From positions 1-20,889 of the forward strand of contig CAMTVQ010000013.1 of the NCBI GenBank assembly GCA_947085255.1: 20,889 nucleotides of DNA. Reading direction: 5' to 3'. The notes beneath the pieces are model-generated. The model ran no database searches and was not told where the DNA came from. It was given only the letters and a program-made list of their open reading frames with translations. Below are positions 1-6,683 of the stretch, piece after piece (position 1 is the first letter of the stretch; every line of letters begins with the position of its first letter). Made by a program: the position numbers and the translations under genes. The DNA is from CAMTVQ01 sp947085255 (GTDB taxonomy: Bacteria; Bacteroidota; Bacteroidia; Sphingobacteriales; Sphingobacteriaceae).

Positions 1-178
1 CTGGCAAGTACAACAGAAGAGAATGGGACTTATGCAGCTTTAAGGTCTATAATCCTACAAAACGTTATAGTTCACCCATTCTCTTTCTTCTAAAATTTAA
101 ACCTATTTTTAATACTTTGCAAACTAAAGGCAAAACGTTAGCGGAAACCTTAACGCCGGTTCTGAAAAAACTTGACTT

Positions 179-197
179 GTTACCAATTTTTGGTAAC
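179..197. promoter_or_regulatory. Inverted repeat upstream of parD, candidate operator
   Basis: A perfect 8-bp inverted repeat, GTTACCAA and TTGGTAAC, is separated by TTT and ends 21 bp before the chosen parD start at 219. ParD-type ribbon-helix-helix antitoxins normally repress their own operon by binding palindromes in this position, so this is a likely autoregulatory operator. The repeat is seen directly. The binding role is inferred. Confidence 0.5.
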
Positions 198-218
198 TTT
201 ACTATAAATATAAAAAAT

Positions 219-470
219 ATGGGACGCAATACTTCAATATCATTAGGGAATCATTTTGAAAGTTTTATTGAACATAGTATTACTGATGGAAGGTTCGGTA
301 ATGCGAGTGAAGTGATAAGAGCTGGGCTTCGCCTTTTAGAGGAAGAAGAAAATCAACTTATAGCTTTACGTAACGCAATTAATGAAGGATTAAAGAGCGG
401 TAGAGTATTGAATTTTGATCCAAAGAGTCATTTAGAGTCAATCAAAGCAAAGAGAAAAGCAAATGGCTAA
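219..470 (+). CDS. parD: ParD-family type II antitoxin
   Basis: This 83-residue protein is read from ATG 219. The frame is open upstream to the window edge, but homology begins at MGRNTSISLG, so the ATG is preferred over the TTG at 117. The N-terminal half (about residues 1-45: ISLGNHFESFIEHSI, then GRFGNASEVIRAGLRLLEEE) is the ribbon-helix-helix DNA-binding and dimerisation domain of ParD/CopG antitoxins. The charged C-terminal part would wrap and neutralise the ParE toxin. The gene overlaps parE by 8 bp, which implies translational coupling, and a palindrome lies just upstream. Family assignment is strong. The cognate-pair role is inferred from the overlap. Confidence 0.88.
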   Translation: MGRNTSISLGNHFESFIEHSITDGRFGNASEVIRAGLRLLEEEENQLIALRNAINEGLKSGRVLNFDPKSHLESIKAKRKANG

Positions 471-756
471 ATATCACTTTACGAATAAAGCCGCAGAAGA
501 TTTAGCTAAAATTTGGGATTATACAATTAAAAACTGGTCTGAAAAACAAGCTGATAAATACTATGACATACTGTTGCTCGCTTGTAATGAGTTAGCAAAG
601 AATCCAAATTTTGGAAAAAACTATGAGATTATAACCAAAGGAATATTAGGTTATAAATCTGGTGAACATATGATCTTCTATATTATCATTTCGAAAAATG
701 AAATTGAAGTAGTGAGAATTTTACACGGAATGATGGATTTGAAAAGTAAATTGTAA
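463..756 (+). CDS. parE: ParE/RelE-family toxin
   Basis: This 97-residue protein has the usual RelE/ParE-fold length. The N-terminal helix region (YHFTNKAAEDLAKIWDYTIKNW) and the C-terminal strands (GEHMIFYIIISKNEIEVVRILHG, ending MMDL) are the pattern seen in ParE toxins of the plasmid-stabilisation family. Those ParE proteins whose target is known poison DNA gyrase. It starts inside the last codons of parD, as is standard for a ParDE operon. Codon use is AT-rich compared with the housekeeping genes further right, so horizontal acquisition is plausible. Toxicity cannot be judged from sequence alone. Confidence 0.88.
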   Translation: MAKYHFTNKAAEDLAKIWDYTIKNWSEKQADKYYDILLLACNELAKNPNFGKNYEIITKGILGYKSGEHMIFYIIISKNEIEVVRILHGMMDLKSKL

Positions 757-780
757 GCAACCACACATAACAGCGGTTTT

Positions 781-1038
781 GTGCAAGGCGGGGTTGTAAG
801 TGAAACAAAAAATTGTATTGTCTTTGTAAATTCGCAGACCTTTTTAATAGTACGACCAATGAAGAAGGAGTTAGATCTAAAGTTTTACTTAGACAAACCA
901 AATGACGAATTTCCAGTTTATAAAAGCGTTGAATATTCGGGACGTTACGAGCATCATATTCGTATTACTACATTAAACGAAATAGACAGTCAACTCATTA
1001 GTTTTATTAAATCATCTTACAACTTATTCAACAAATAG
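781..1038 (+). CDS. DUF5655-like domain protein, probably an N-terminally truncated fragment
   Basis: The frame encodes up to 85 residues from GTG 781 and lies in the same reading frame as parE, immediately after its stop codon. Residues about 11-85 (KNCIVFVNSQTFLIVRPMKK, then LDLKFYL, then YEHHIRITTLNEIDSQLISF) resemble the DUF5655 domain. That domain usually forms the C-terminal end of larger proteins of unknown function, often near restriction or transport genes. A start at ATG 859 would remove conserved domain strands, so the annotated start may only be where the frame opens. The junction at about 757-800 (ACATAACAGCGG, then GCAAGGCGGGG) is unlike the surrounding AT-rich DNA and may be a recombination boundary. 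I read this as a remnant or a stand-alone small domain. Function is unknown. Confidence 0.45.
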   Translation: MQGGVVSETKNCIVFVNSQTFLIVRPMKKELDLKFYLDKPNDEFPVYKSVEYSGRYEHHIRITTLNEIDSQLISFIKSSYNLFNK

Positions 1039-1057
1039 CAAGACACTTAAATTAAAA

Positions 1058-1699
1058 ATGAAAACCTTAACAAAAGAAACACAAGCAGCCATTACTCCTC
1101 AAATGGCATTAGAGTTATTAAAAGATGGTAATAAACGGTTTATTAATAACCTAAAGATTAACCGCAACCTTTTGCAACAGGCAAATGAAACTTCAGATGG
1201 GCAACACCCTTTTGCAGTAATCCTTAGCTGCATCGACAGCCGGACTTCTGCCGAATTAATTTTCGATCAAGGTCTTGGTGATATCTTCAGTATTCGTATT
1301 GCTGGAAACATTATCAACGAAGACATTTTAGGTAGTATGGAATTTGGCTGTAAAGTGGCGGGCTCAAAAATCATAGTAGTGCTAGGGCACACCAAATGTG
1401 GGGCAGTAAAAGGCGCTTGCGACCATGTTGAAATGGGTAACTTGACAGCGTTGCTAACGAAAATACGACCTGCGGTAGACGATGAAACCACTACAAAAGA
1501 AAATCGCACTTCCAAAAATTCAGCATTCGTAGAAAATGTGGCAACCATTAATGTTAAGCGGACTGTAAAATCAATAATGGAACGCAGCCCAATTCTAAAA
1601 GAAATGATTGAAAGTGGAGAAATTGGAATAGTGGGAGGCACACACGACATTGCAACTGGAGAGGTAACATTTTATCCAGGAACGATGAAATTGGATTAG
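1058..1699 (+). CDS. Beta-class carbonic anhydrase
   Basis: The 213-residue zinc enzyme interconverts CO2 and bicarbonate in the cytoplasm. The beta-class signature is complete. Zinc ligands are Cys58 (in LSCIDSRTS), His111 and Cys114 (in GHTKCGA), and the Asp60/Arg62 dyad is present. IFSIRIAGN and the C-terminal GGTHDIATGEV, matching the usual GG.YD..TG.V, also fit. Length is typical. It starts 19 bp after the preceding fragment without an obvious promoter. The bicarbonate it supplies is a substrate of pyruvate carboxylase encoded further along the window, but nothing shows the two are co-regulated. Activity is a confident inference from the intact ligands. Confidence 0.93.
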   Translation: MKTLTKETQAAITPQMALELLKDGNKRFINNLKINRNLLQQANETSDGQHPFAVILSCIDSRTSAELIFDQGLGDIFSIRIAGNIINEDILGSMEFGCKVAGSKIIVVLGHTKCGAVKGACDHVEMGNLTALLTKIRPAVDDETTTKENRTSKNSAFVENVATINVKRTVKSIMERSPILKEMIESGEIGIVGGTHDIATGEVTFYPGTMKLD

Positions 1700-1754
1700 T
1701 CGCAAATCAGGCAACTCTTTTCCAACAAGTCATTACCAAACAAGGGCTTTCGGC

Positions 1755-3200
1755 ATGACAAAAATTTATATACTAATCACGCTTATTGGTACTTGCAATA
1801 TCTCGATAGCCCAATCTGGCCGTTGGGAAAAAACGATTGGAAATCCAGATAGTTGCTGTTTTACAGGATGCTCAGTAAAGCAATTAGCTTCGGGCAGTGT
1901 GTATTTTTTGGGTAGTGATAATACCAAGCAATACACCGAATTATTTTTGGTAAAATTTACACCCCAAGGAGATACTATTTGGAGCAAAAATTACGGACTT
2001 GCTGCTCAAAATACCTTTGCCGAATATTTAGGCAATACACGCAGCGGCAATTTAGTGTTGGTTGGAGTTACGCAAGACCCTACCACCAGCGCATTGGGCT
2101 ACTCCTTGACAGAAACAGATACACATGGTACCGTTATCTGGAATAAAACATATCTTAATTTGGAGCAAAACGCCGCTATCGAATACATAGAACAAACTAC
2201 CGACAAGGGGTTTATTGCTTGTGGCTTTATTAATCAGCCCGACAACAAAACCAACGATTACTTGGTAATAAAAACAGATAGTGTAGGCACTATAGAGTGG
2301 GAAAAAAATTACGGTTTTGCTGGTAATGATGCATCACACATGGTACATCAAACCGCCGATGGTGGATATATTGTAGGTGGCGATTCGCAAGAAGAAGGCA
2401 GTGCAAACTATGACAATTATGCTATTAAATTACGCCCAAATGGGGAGATAGAATGGGACCTGCTTGTTGGCGACGAGTACAACAATGGAAATCAAGCTAC
2501 GCTCATTACCAGCGATGGCGATTTTTTATTTAGCGGAGAAGGCAGTAATGCCGCTGGTTTAAATTTCGACATTGTATTGTTAAAAATAAGTAAAGATGGA
2601 AAACTTAAATGGTGCAGAAACATTGGCGGCAGTGGAACCGAAGCTGGCTTTGCAGTTACCGAAAATGCCGCTAAGGAGTACTTAATAACAGGCTACGCTA
2701 CCACTGGCTCTATCGACAATACATACACTGTTTTTTTAGCAAAAACGGATGTCGAAGGAACCTGCTTAGGAGTAAAATACTTTGAAAAACCCGACCTATC
2801 TATAGGCTACGATTTATATCCCGCCAACGATGGTGGCTATTTTATAGCAGGGCTAACCGGCACTATGCTATATGCCATCCATACCTTCGACGAAAACTAT
2901 ACCGATACCTTTAGCACCACTACTATAACTACAGGTATTGCCCAGCCTACTAAGCAAAATACCACTATAGCGGTGTATCCAAATCCGGCAAACAATTATA
3001 TTTCTATAGCAAGCAACTTACCTACCAACAGTACCTATACCCTATACAACACGCTAGGCAGCAGTGTAAAAAAGGGAACAAACTCCGCTTTGGGCACAAT
3101 AACTATAGACACAAGCGATGTGCCAGCTGGAATATATCTACTAACTATTTTTAGTGATACACAGCAGGTTAGTACACCCATTATTATTCACCATGAGTAG
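1755..3200 (+). CDS. T9SS-exported repeat protein with type A C-terminal sorting domain
   Basis: The 481-residue protein begins with a signal peptide (residues 1-20, ending ISIAQ before SGRW). The middle (about 20-395) consists of roughly six units of about 50 residues. Each contains a W.K.YG-like strand (IWSKNYG, IWNKTY, EWEKNYG, EWDLLVG, KWCRNIGG) followed by a D(G/K)G.(Y/F)I..G strand (DKGFIACG, DGGYIVGG, DGDFLFSG, DGGYFIAG). This suggests a beta-propeller-like fold. Residues about 407-481 (YPNPANNYISI, then GIYLLTI) are a type A sorting domain, which directs proteins through the type IX system to the cell surface. The ligand is unknown. The start of a protein with the same DGGY unit lies at the right edge. 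Confidence 0.88.
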   Translation: MTKIYILITLIGTCNISIAQSGRWEKTIGNPDSCCFTGCSVKQLASGSVYFLGSDNTKQYTELFLVKFTPQGDTIWSKNYGLAAQNTFAEYLGNTRSGNLVLVGVTQDPTTSALGYSLTETDTHGTVIWNKTYLNLEQNAAIEYIEQTTDKGFIACGFINQPDNKTNDYLVIKTDSVGTIEWEKNYGFAGNDASHMVHQTADGGYIVGGDSQEEGSANYDNYAIKLRPNGEIEWDLLVGDEYNNGNQATLITSDGDFLFSGEGSNAAGLNFDIVLLKISKDGKLKWCRNIGGSGTEAGFAVTENAAKEYLITGYATTGSIDNTYTVFLAKTDVEGTCLGVKYFEKPDLSIGYDLYPANDGGYFIAGLTGTMLYAIHTFDENYTDTFSTTTITTGIAQPTKQNTTIAVYPNPANNYISIASNLPTNSTYTLYNTLGSSVKKGTNSALGTITIDTSDVPAGIYLLTIFSDTQQVSTPIIIHHE

Positions 3201-3201
3201 C

Positions 3202-3225
3202 AAAGTCCCTTCTAAGGGCTGCTTT
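3202..3225 (+). terminator. Possible terminator after the T9SS protein gene
   Basis: An imperfect hairpin, AAAG-T-CCCT, loop TCTA, AGGG-CTG-CTTT, begins 2 bp after the stop codon of the preceding gene. The T tract is short, so this is a weak call. Confidence 0.35.
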
Positions 3226-3298
3226 CAGACAATAAAAAAGCACCGCATTACCTCTATCGCAAGCATAAGTGAGGCACGAACGATGCTTGTGTGATTAT

Positions 3299-3439
3299 TC
3301 AGATTGTCACCAGCACCGCTACGCTAATGCTTGCGCCAGAAGGGTTGTGTTTGCGCAGCCTTTCTTGAAGGTCATCTCCAGTATAGCCAACGTAATACTT
3401 GTTAAGGGAGTGCGAATAAAGGATGTATAAGGCAAACAT
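3299..3439 (-). pseudogene. GIY-YIG endonuclease remnant
   Basis: Read on the minus strand from ATG at 3439, 46 codons translate to MFALYILYSHSLNKYYVGYT followed by GDDLQERLRKHNPSGAS, then unrelated residues and a stop. This is the N-terminal half of a small GIY-YIG nuclease of the UvrC/YhbQ type. The paired YI and YVGYT strands are the GIY-YIG signature, and DDLQERLRKHN matches the following helix. The usual continuation (a GF/W strand and a C-terminal KREK-type helix) is missing, so I call it a decayed fragment. It starts 6 bp from a 48-bp duplicate of the tRNA-Val 3' end. In Bacteroidota such small GIY-YIG genes are often found beside tRNA genes. Confidence 0.6.
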
Positions 3440-3445
3440 ATCCAA

Positions 3446-3493
3446 AAATACAAAAGCCCCACATTTCTGTGAGGCTTTGTGTGGGAGCTACTG
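3446..3493. repeat. 48-bp direct repeat, copy 1 (tRNA-Val 3' end plus terminator)
   Basis: Positions 3446-3493 are identical to 3626-3673, exactly 180 bp away. The unit contains the terminator hairpin and the first 12 bases of the tRNA-Val 3' end as written on the plus strand. Homology continues past a substituted segment (ACCAGTGAC at 3514-3522 and at 3681-3689), so this is a duplicated tRNA 3' region and not a chance match. Confidence 0.9.
3453..3478 (-). terminator. Duplicated copy of the tRNA-Val terminator
   Basis: This is the same hairpin as 3633-3658, with an AAAGCC/GGCTTT outer stem, one mismatch, a CACA/TGTG inner stem and a TTTC loop, carried by copy 1 of the direct repeat. On the minus strand it lies just before the GIY-YIG remnant. 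Confidence 0.6.
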
Positions 3494-3511
3494 CCCCGAT
3501 AACTATCGGGG
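3494..3511. repeat. Short palindromic element A
   Basis: CCCCGATA (3494-3501), a 2-base centre AC, then TATCGGGG (3504-3511) form a perfect 8-bp inverted repeat. It sits exactly where the T-loop sequence of the duplicated tRNA should be. Confidence 0.75.
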
Positions 3512-3523
3512 GCACCAGTGACA

Positions 3524-3544
3524 CTCCCGACTGATAGTCGGGAG
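3524..3544. repeat. Short palindromic element B
   Basis: CTCCCGACT (3524-3532), a loop GAT, then AGTCGGGAG (3536-3544) form a perfect 9-bp stem. It replaces the anticodon arm of the tRNA copy. It shares the CCCGA/TCGGG core with elements A and C. Confidence 0.75.
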
Positions 3545-3625
3545 GTGCTGAATCAGTTAGCAATATTTTAATATTAGTTTTTGCTGAGTTAATTTGATAG
3601 GTGCTGCTGAAATGAGAATAGATGT

Positions 3626-3673
3626 AAATACAAAAGCCCCACATTTCTGTGAGGCTTTGTGTGGGAGCTACTG
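3626..3673. repeat. 48-bp direct repeat, copy 2 (at the intact tRNA-Val)
   Basis: This is the second, intact-context copy of the 48-bp unit at 3446-3493. It covers the terminator and the 3' end of the functional tRNA-Val gene. Confidence 0.9.
3633..3658 (-). terminator. Terminator of tRNA-Val
   Basis: Just past the tRNA 3' end on the minus strand, AAAGCC and GGCTTT form the base of a hairpin with a CACA/TGTG upper stem, one internal mismatch and a 4-base loop. TTTTGTATTT follows on the minus strand. The shape is that of an intrinsic terminator. Confidence 0.65.
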
Positions 3674-3736
3674 GGTTCGAACCAGTGACCCCCTGCTTGT
3701 AAGGCAGGTGCTCTGAACCAGCTGAGCTAAGCTCCC
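3662..3736 (-). tRNA. tRNA-Val (anticodon UAC)
   Basis: The minus strand folds as a standard 75-nt tRNA. It has acceptor GGGAGCT paired with AGCTCCC, a D arm AGCTCAGCTGGTTCAGAGC, an anticodon stem CCTGC/GCAGG around the loop CTTACAA, and a T arm ACTGG-TTCGAAC-CCAGT. The discriminator base is A. The anticodon TAC reads GUA, giving valine. The 3' CCA is not encoded and would have to be added after transcription. Promoter-like boxes lie upstream at 3809-3839 and a terminator downstream. Confidence 0.95.
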
Positions 3737-3749
3737 AATTATCTTTATC

Positions 3750-3769
3750 CTCCCAATAGCTATCGGGAG
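3750..3769. repeat. Short palindromic element C
   Basis: CTCCCAATA, centre GC, then TATCGGGAG form a 9-bp inverted repeat with one mismatch. It lies 13 bp from the intact tRNA 5' end, in the tRNA leader on the minus strand. Its core matches element A. Confidence 0.6.
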
Positions 3770-3808
3770 AGCTAAAGTGATTATCCCATGCTTTTCGCAA
3801 TGGGAGTG

Positions 3809-3839
3809 CAAATATAGAGTTCGCATCCTCAAAAACAAA
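3809..3839 (-). promoter_or_regulatory. Promoter for tRNA-Val
   Basis: On the minus strand TTTG (3836-3839 read in reverse) is followed after 19 bases by TATATTTG (3809-3816). This matches the Bacteroidota -33 TTTG and -7 TAnnTTTG arrangement. It lies about 70 bp upstream of the tRNA 5' end. Confidence 0.6.
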
Positions 3840-3915
3840 AAAAAGTTTAAAAAAGTGTAATTGTGAATAAACTACCCCTTTAAACGTTGTAAAGATTACT
3901 CATTTTTGTAAGTGT

Positions 3916-6585
3916 ATGCGTGTATTGCTCTCTCTTCTTCGTAAATTTTTTATTGTTCTGCTCAGCTTAGTGGTATTTACTACCTTTTCGGCAATAGTAC
4001 TGGCGTGGGTATATGAAGAGGAAATAGAAAACATAGCGGTAGCTAAATTAAACGAACAACTACAATCTCATATAACTGTAGCAGATATCGATTTTTCGAT
4101 TCTTAACCATTTCCCCTACGCAGCTATTTCTTTTAGCGACATCCAAATAAAAGAAAGCTACCCTAGCAGTACAAAAAACCTGCTCGATGCTGCAGAAATC
4201 TCCTTGCTTTTTAACGTAATAGATATTTACCACAAAAAATACCGCATAAAAAAACTATACATTGCTAATGGAAGCTTACATGCTCGCACCAATGCTGCTG
4301 GAGAATCTAACTACAACATCATAAAAAGTGGCTCCACTACGTCGGGTAAGTTTTTATTAGATATAGAAACGATTCAACTGGCCAATGTGCAGCTAAAATA
4401 CGTGCATGCTTCTTTTAAACAAGAATATCTCCTTATGGCCACCACGGCTACATTAAGTGGCAGATTTACTGATACCAAGTACAACCTAACCATAGATGGT
4501 AGTGGTGTAGCCAACAGTATTCGCATAAAAGGCACTCAGTATATCCAAAACAAACCAATAACGGCCTCATTGCAATTAGCTATAGACGATACCAAAAAGA
4601 CCTATCGCTTTACAGGTGGACGATTAACATTACCACAAATGCCGCTAAGCATAAATGGGATGATACAGTTACAAAAAGCAGGACTGTATAGTGATGTAGA
4701 AATACTCGGCAATGAATTGACTATACAATCATTTTTGGCTCAGTTGCCCACACAATATGCGCAGCAATTTGCAAACTACAGCAGCACAGGCAATTTTAGT
4801 TTCTTTATGCAGATGAAAGGGCTTAGTAGTACCCAAACAGCCCCTGCCATAAATGTAACAGCTACTATTGCCAATGCCTCCATTACCGCAGGCAAATACA
4901 ACCAAACGCTCGAAAACGTATTTCTTTCTGCCACTTATACCAATGGCAAAGCGCAAAGTTTAGCCACTTCTGTACTTACACTCAGCAATATAAAAGCCGA
5001 CTTAGACAACAAACCGTTGCAGGCCAATATGAGCATTACTAATTTTGAGAATCCCTATCTTATTCTTTCGCTGGCCGCCGATTTAGATTTAGCACAATTG
5101 CGTCGCTTTTTACCCGAATCTGTTATTTCGGAGGCATCTGGCAGTATGGCTGCAAACATACGCCTGCAAGGTCTTTTCTCTGAACTAAACAGTATGGCAA
5201 ATTTGAATAGTGCTACTACGGCTGGTACCATTATACTAAAAGACGTACACGTAAAAACAAAGGCCTATCAATTAGATTTTTCGGGAATAAATGCCTCTCT
5301 TAGTTTGCAAGCAGGCACACTTTTGGTAAATAGCTTTTCTGGCAAAATAGCCAACTCAACAGTTCAGTTATCTGGCGAAGTGCCGGGCATATTGGCGTAT
5401 ATTACCAACCCAAAACAAGCGTTTGTAGGTAACTTTAAAATCACCACACCTTACATCAACTTGCGCGATTTTTTAGCCATTACCCAAGGCGAAAAACCTA
5501 AAGACTCTATCGAAGATTTTAATATTAGTCCGTTGCTTGATCTTACTGTTTCGGCAACAATTGGGAGTTTGGATTTCGACCAGTTTAATGGCAAAAACAT
5601 CAAATCAGACTTTACCATAAAAGACCAAATAATACGTGCCGCCTATTTTTCGGCAAATGCCATGGACGGCGAGGTACAAGGCAAGTTTAGTATAGATGCT
5701 GCTGGCAAACAGTTTATTTATATCAATGCAGATGCTATTATTAAGTCGGTAAACATTAAAAGCCTATTTACCCAGTGCAAAAATTTTGGACAAACTGTTT
5801 TGATTGATAAAAACCTAAAGGGAGAACTCACTGCCAATCTCTCTTTCTCCTCGGTATGGACAAAAGGATTGCGCTTACTACAAGATAAAATTTATGCAAA
5901 AAGCACCGTATTGATAGAAAATGGGGAATTAAATGATTTTGAACCGTTGCTAGCACTTTCTAAATATGTAGATGTAAACGAACTGAAAAATCTAAAATTT
6001 GCCACCCTGCAAAATCAAATAGTGATAGAAGACCGCACCATTTACATTCCGCTGATGAATGTAGAGAACAATGCACTTAACCTTTCGCTTACTGGGCAAC
6101 ATACGTTTGACAATGAGGTAGACTACCGCATACGCATTCTCTTTAGTGATTTGTTGCGCAAACGATTAAAAGTGCGTCAGCGTTTTGAGGAATTTGGACC
6201 AGTAGAAGACGATGGAGCTGGAAAAACTACCTTATTCCTAAAAATGACTGGTAAAGCTGATAATCCTAAAATCTCCTTAGACCGCGAAAGTGTGCGTGCA
6301 AAAATGCGCGATGATTTGAAACAAGAAGGACAAGAAATTAAACAGTTACTAAAAGAGGAATTTAAGAATATTTTTAAGGGTGGTAGCGCTGTAATTTCGC
6401 CCCAAGAAGGCGGTGCTGATTGGGAAAACGATATTCCTAAAGTAAAGGTAGAAGTCAAAAGTCAAAAGGTAAAAACAGAAGACAAACTGGATACGCCTAA
6501 TCCTGTAAAGGAAAAAACCACCAAAAAAAGCAAGGCGTTGCAAGACATAGAAAACGACTTTAACAAAGAAGAAGAAGACAATTAA
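3916..6585 (+). CDS. AsmA-like envelope protein
   Basis: This 889-residue protein has one N-terminal transmembrane anchor (about residues 8-32, FFIVLLSLVVFTTFSAIVLAW). The rest is a long periplasmic region rich in beta strands. Residues 35-130 (VAKLNEQLQSHITVADIDFS, FPYAAISFSDIQI, then KKLYIANGSL) are the AsmA N-terminal pattern. The late region (about 715-760, LTGQHTFDNEVDYRIRILFS) is the AsmA C-terminal pattern. AsmA/TamB/YhdP relatives form lipid-conducting grooves between inner and outer membranes, so a role in outer-membrane lipid homeostasis is likely but inferred. The last 45 residues are an unusual Lys/Glu-rich tail. A CATTTTTG box just before the start may be a diverged -7 element. 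Confidence 0.85.
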   Translation: MRVLLSLLRKFFIVLLSLVVFTTFSAIVLAWVYEEEIENIAVAKLNEQLQSHITVADIDFSILNHFPYAAISFSDIQIKESYPSSTKNLLDAAEISLLFNVIDIYHKKYRIKKLYIANGSLHARTNAAGESNYNIIKSGSTTSGKFLLDIETIQLANVQLKYVHASFKQEYLLMATTATLSGRFTDTKYNLTIDGSGVANSIRIKGTQYIQNKPITASLQLAIDDTKKTYRFTGGRLTLPQMPLSINGMIQLQKAGLYSDVEILGNELTIQSFLAQLPTQYAQQFANYSSTGNFSFFMQMKGLSSTQTAPAINVTATIANASITAGKYNQTLENVFLSATYTNGKAQSLATSVLTLSNIKADLDNKPLQANMSITNFENPYLILSLAADLDLAQLRRFLPESVISEASGSMAANIRLQGLFSELNSMANLNSATTAGTIILKDVHVKTKAYQLDFSGINASLSLQAGTLLVNSFSGKIANSTVQLSGEVPGILAYITNPKQAFVGNFKITTPYINLRDFLAITQGEKPKDSIEDFNISPLLDLTVSATIGSLDFDQFNGKNIKSDFTIKDQIIRAAYFSANAMDGEVQGKFSIDAAGKQFIYINADAIIKSVNIKSLFTQCKNFGQTVLIDKNLKGELTANLSFSSVWTKGLRLLQDKIYAKSTVLIENGELNDFEPLLALSKYVDVNELKNLKFATLQNQIVIEDRTIYIPLMNVENNALNLSLTGQHTFDNEVDYRIRILFSDLLRKRLKVRQRFEEFGPVEDDGAGKTTLFLKMTGKADNPKISLDRESVRAKMRDDLKQEGQEIKQLLKEEFKNIFKGGSAVISPQEGGADWENDIPKVKVEVKSQKVKTEDKLDTPNPVKEKTTKKSKALQDIENDFNKEEEDN

Positions 6586-6683
6586 TCCATTCCTCTTAAA
6601 TCAATACTCTTCTTTTTACCTTTTACAAAATACCATTCTGTAAATTGGTTCATTTTATTTATTTTGCTGTTCTATTTTAATAT

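Larger units (their letters stand above)
3482..3562 (-). pseudogene. Degenerate tRNA-Val copy with arms replaced by palindromes
   Basis: The plus strand reads TGGGAGCTACTG, then a substituted 20-base palindrome, then ACCAGTGAC, then a second palindrome, then GTGCTGAATCAGTTAGC. Compared with the intact tRNA at 3662-3736, the acceptor and T-stem sequences and a diverged D-arm (GTGCTCTGAACCAGCTGAGC) are still recognisable. The T loop (GGTTCGA in the intact gene) has become a CCCCGATA/TATCGGGG hairpin. The anticodon arm has become a CTCCCGACT/AGTCGGGAG hairpin. No anticodon loop remains and the acceptor 5' strand is lost, so it cannot be a working tRNA. Confidence 0.7.

Noticed and set aside
1..218. 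Frames open from the left edge (for example 1-93 and the extension upstream of parD)
   Set aside because: The translations have no recognisable domain and the parD family begins at 219. A tail of a gene cut by the edge cannot be excluded, but nothing supports it.
1267..1650. 127-codon minus-strand ORF inside carbonic anhydrase
   Set aside because: It is a shadow of a gene with an intact active site on the plus strand, and the translation has no domain.
3402..3800. A 132-codon minus-strand ORF across the tRNA region
   Set aside because: It is a read-through of tRNA-Val, its terminator, the duplicated copy and the palindromes. The peptide repeats itself because the DNA is duplicated. No protein family matches.
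3201..3915. CRISPR array suspected from repeated segments
   Set aside because: There are only two copies of a 48-bp unit, explained as a tRNA 3' end duplication, plus unequal palindromes. There are no regular spacers and no cas genes.
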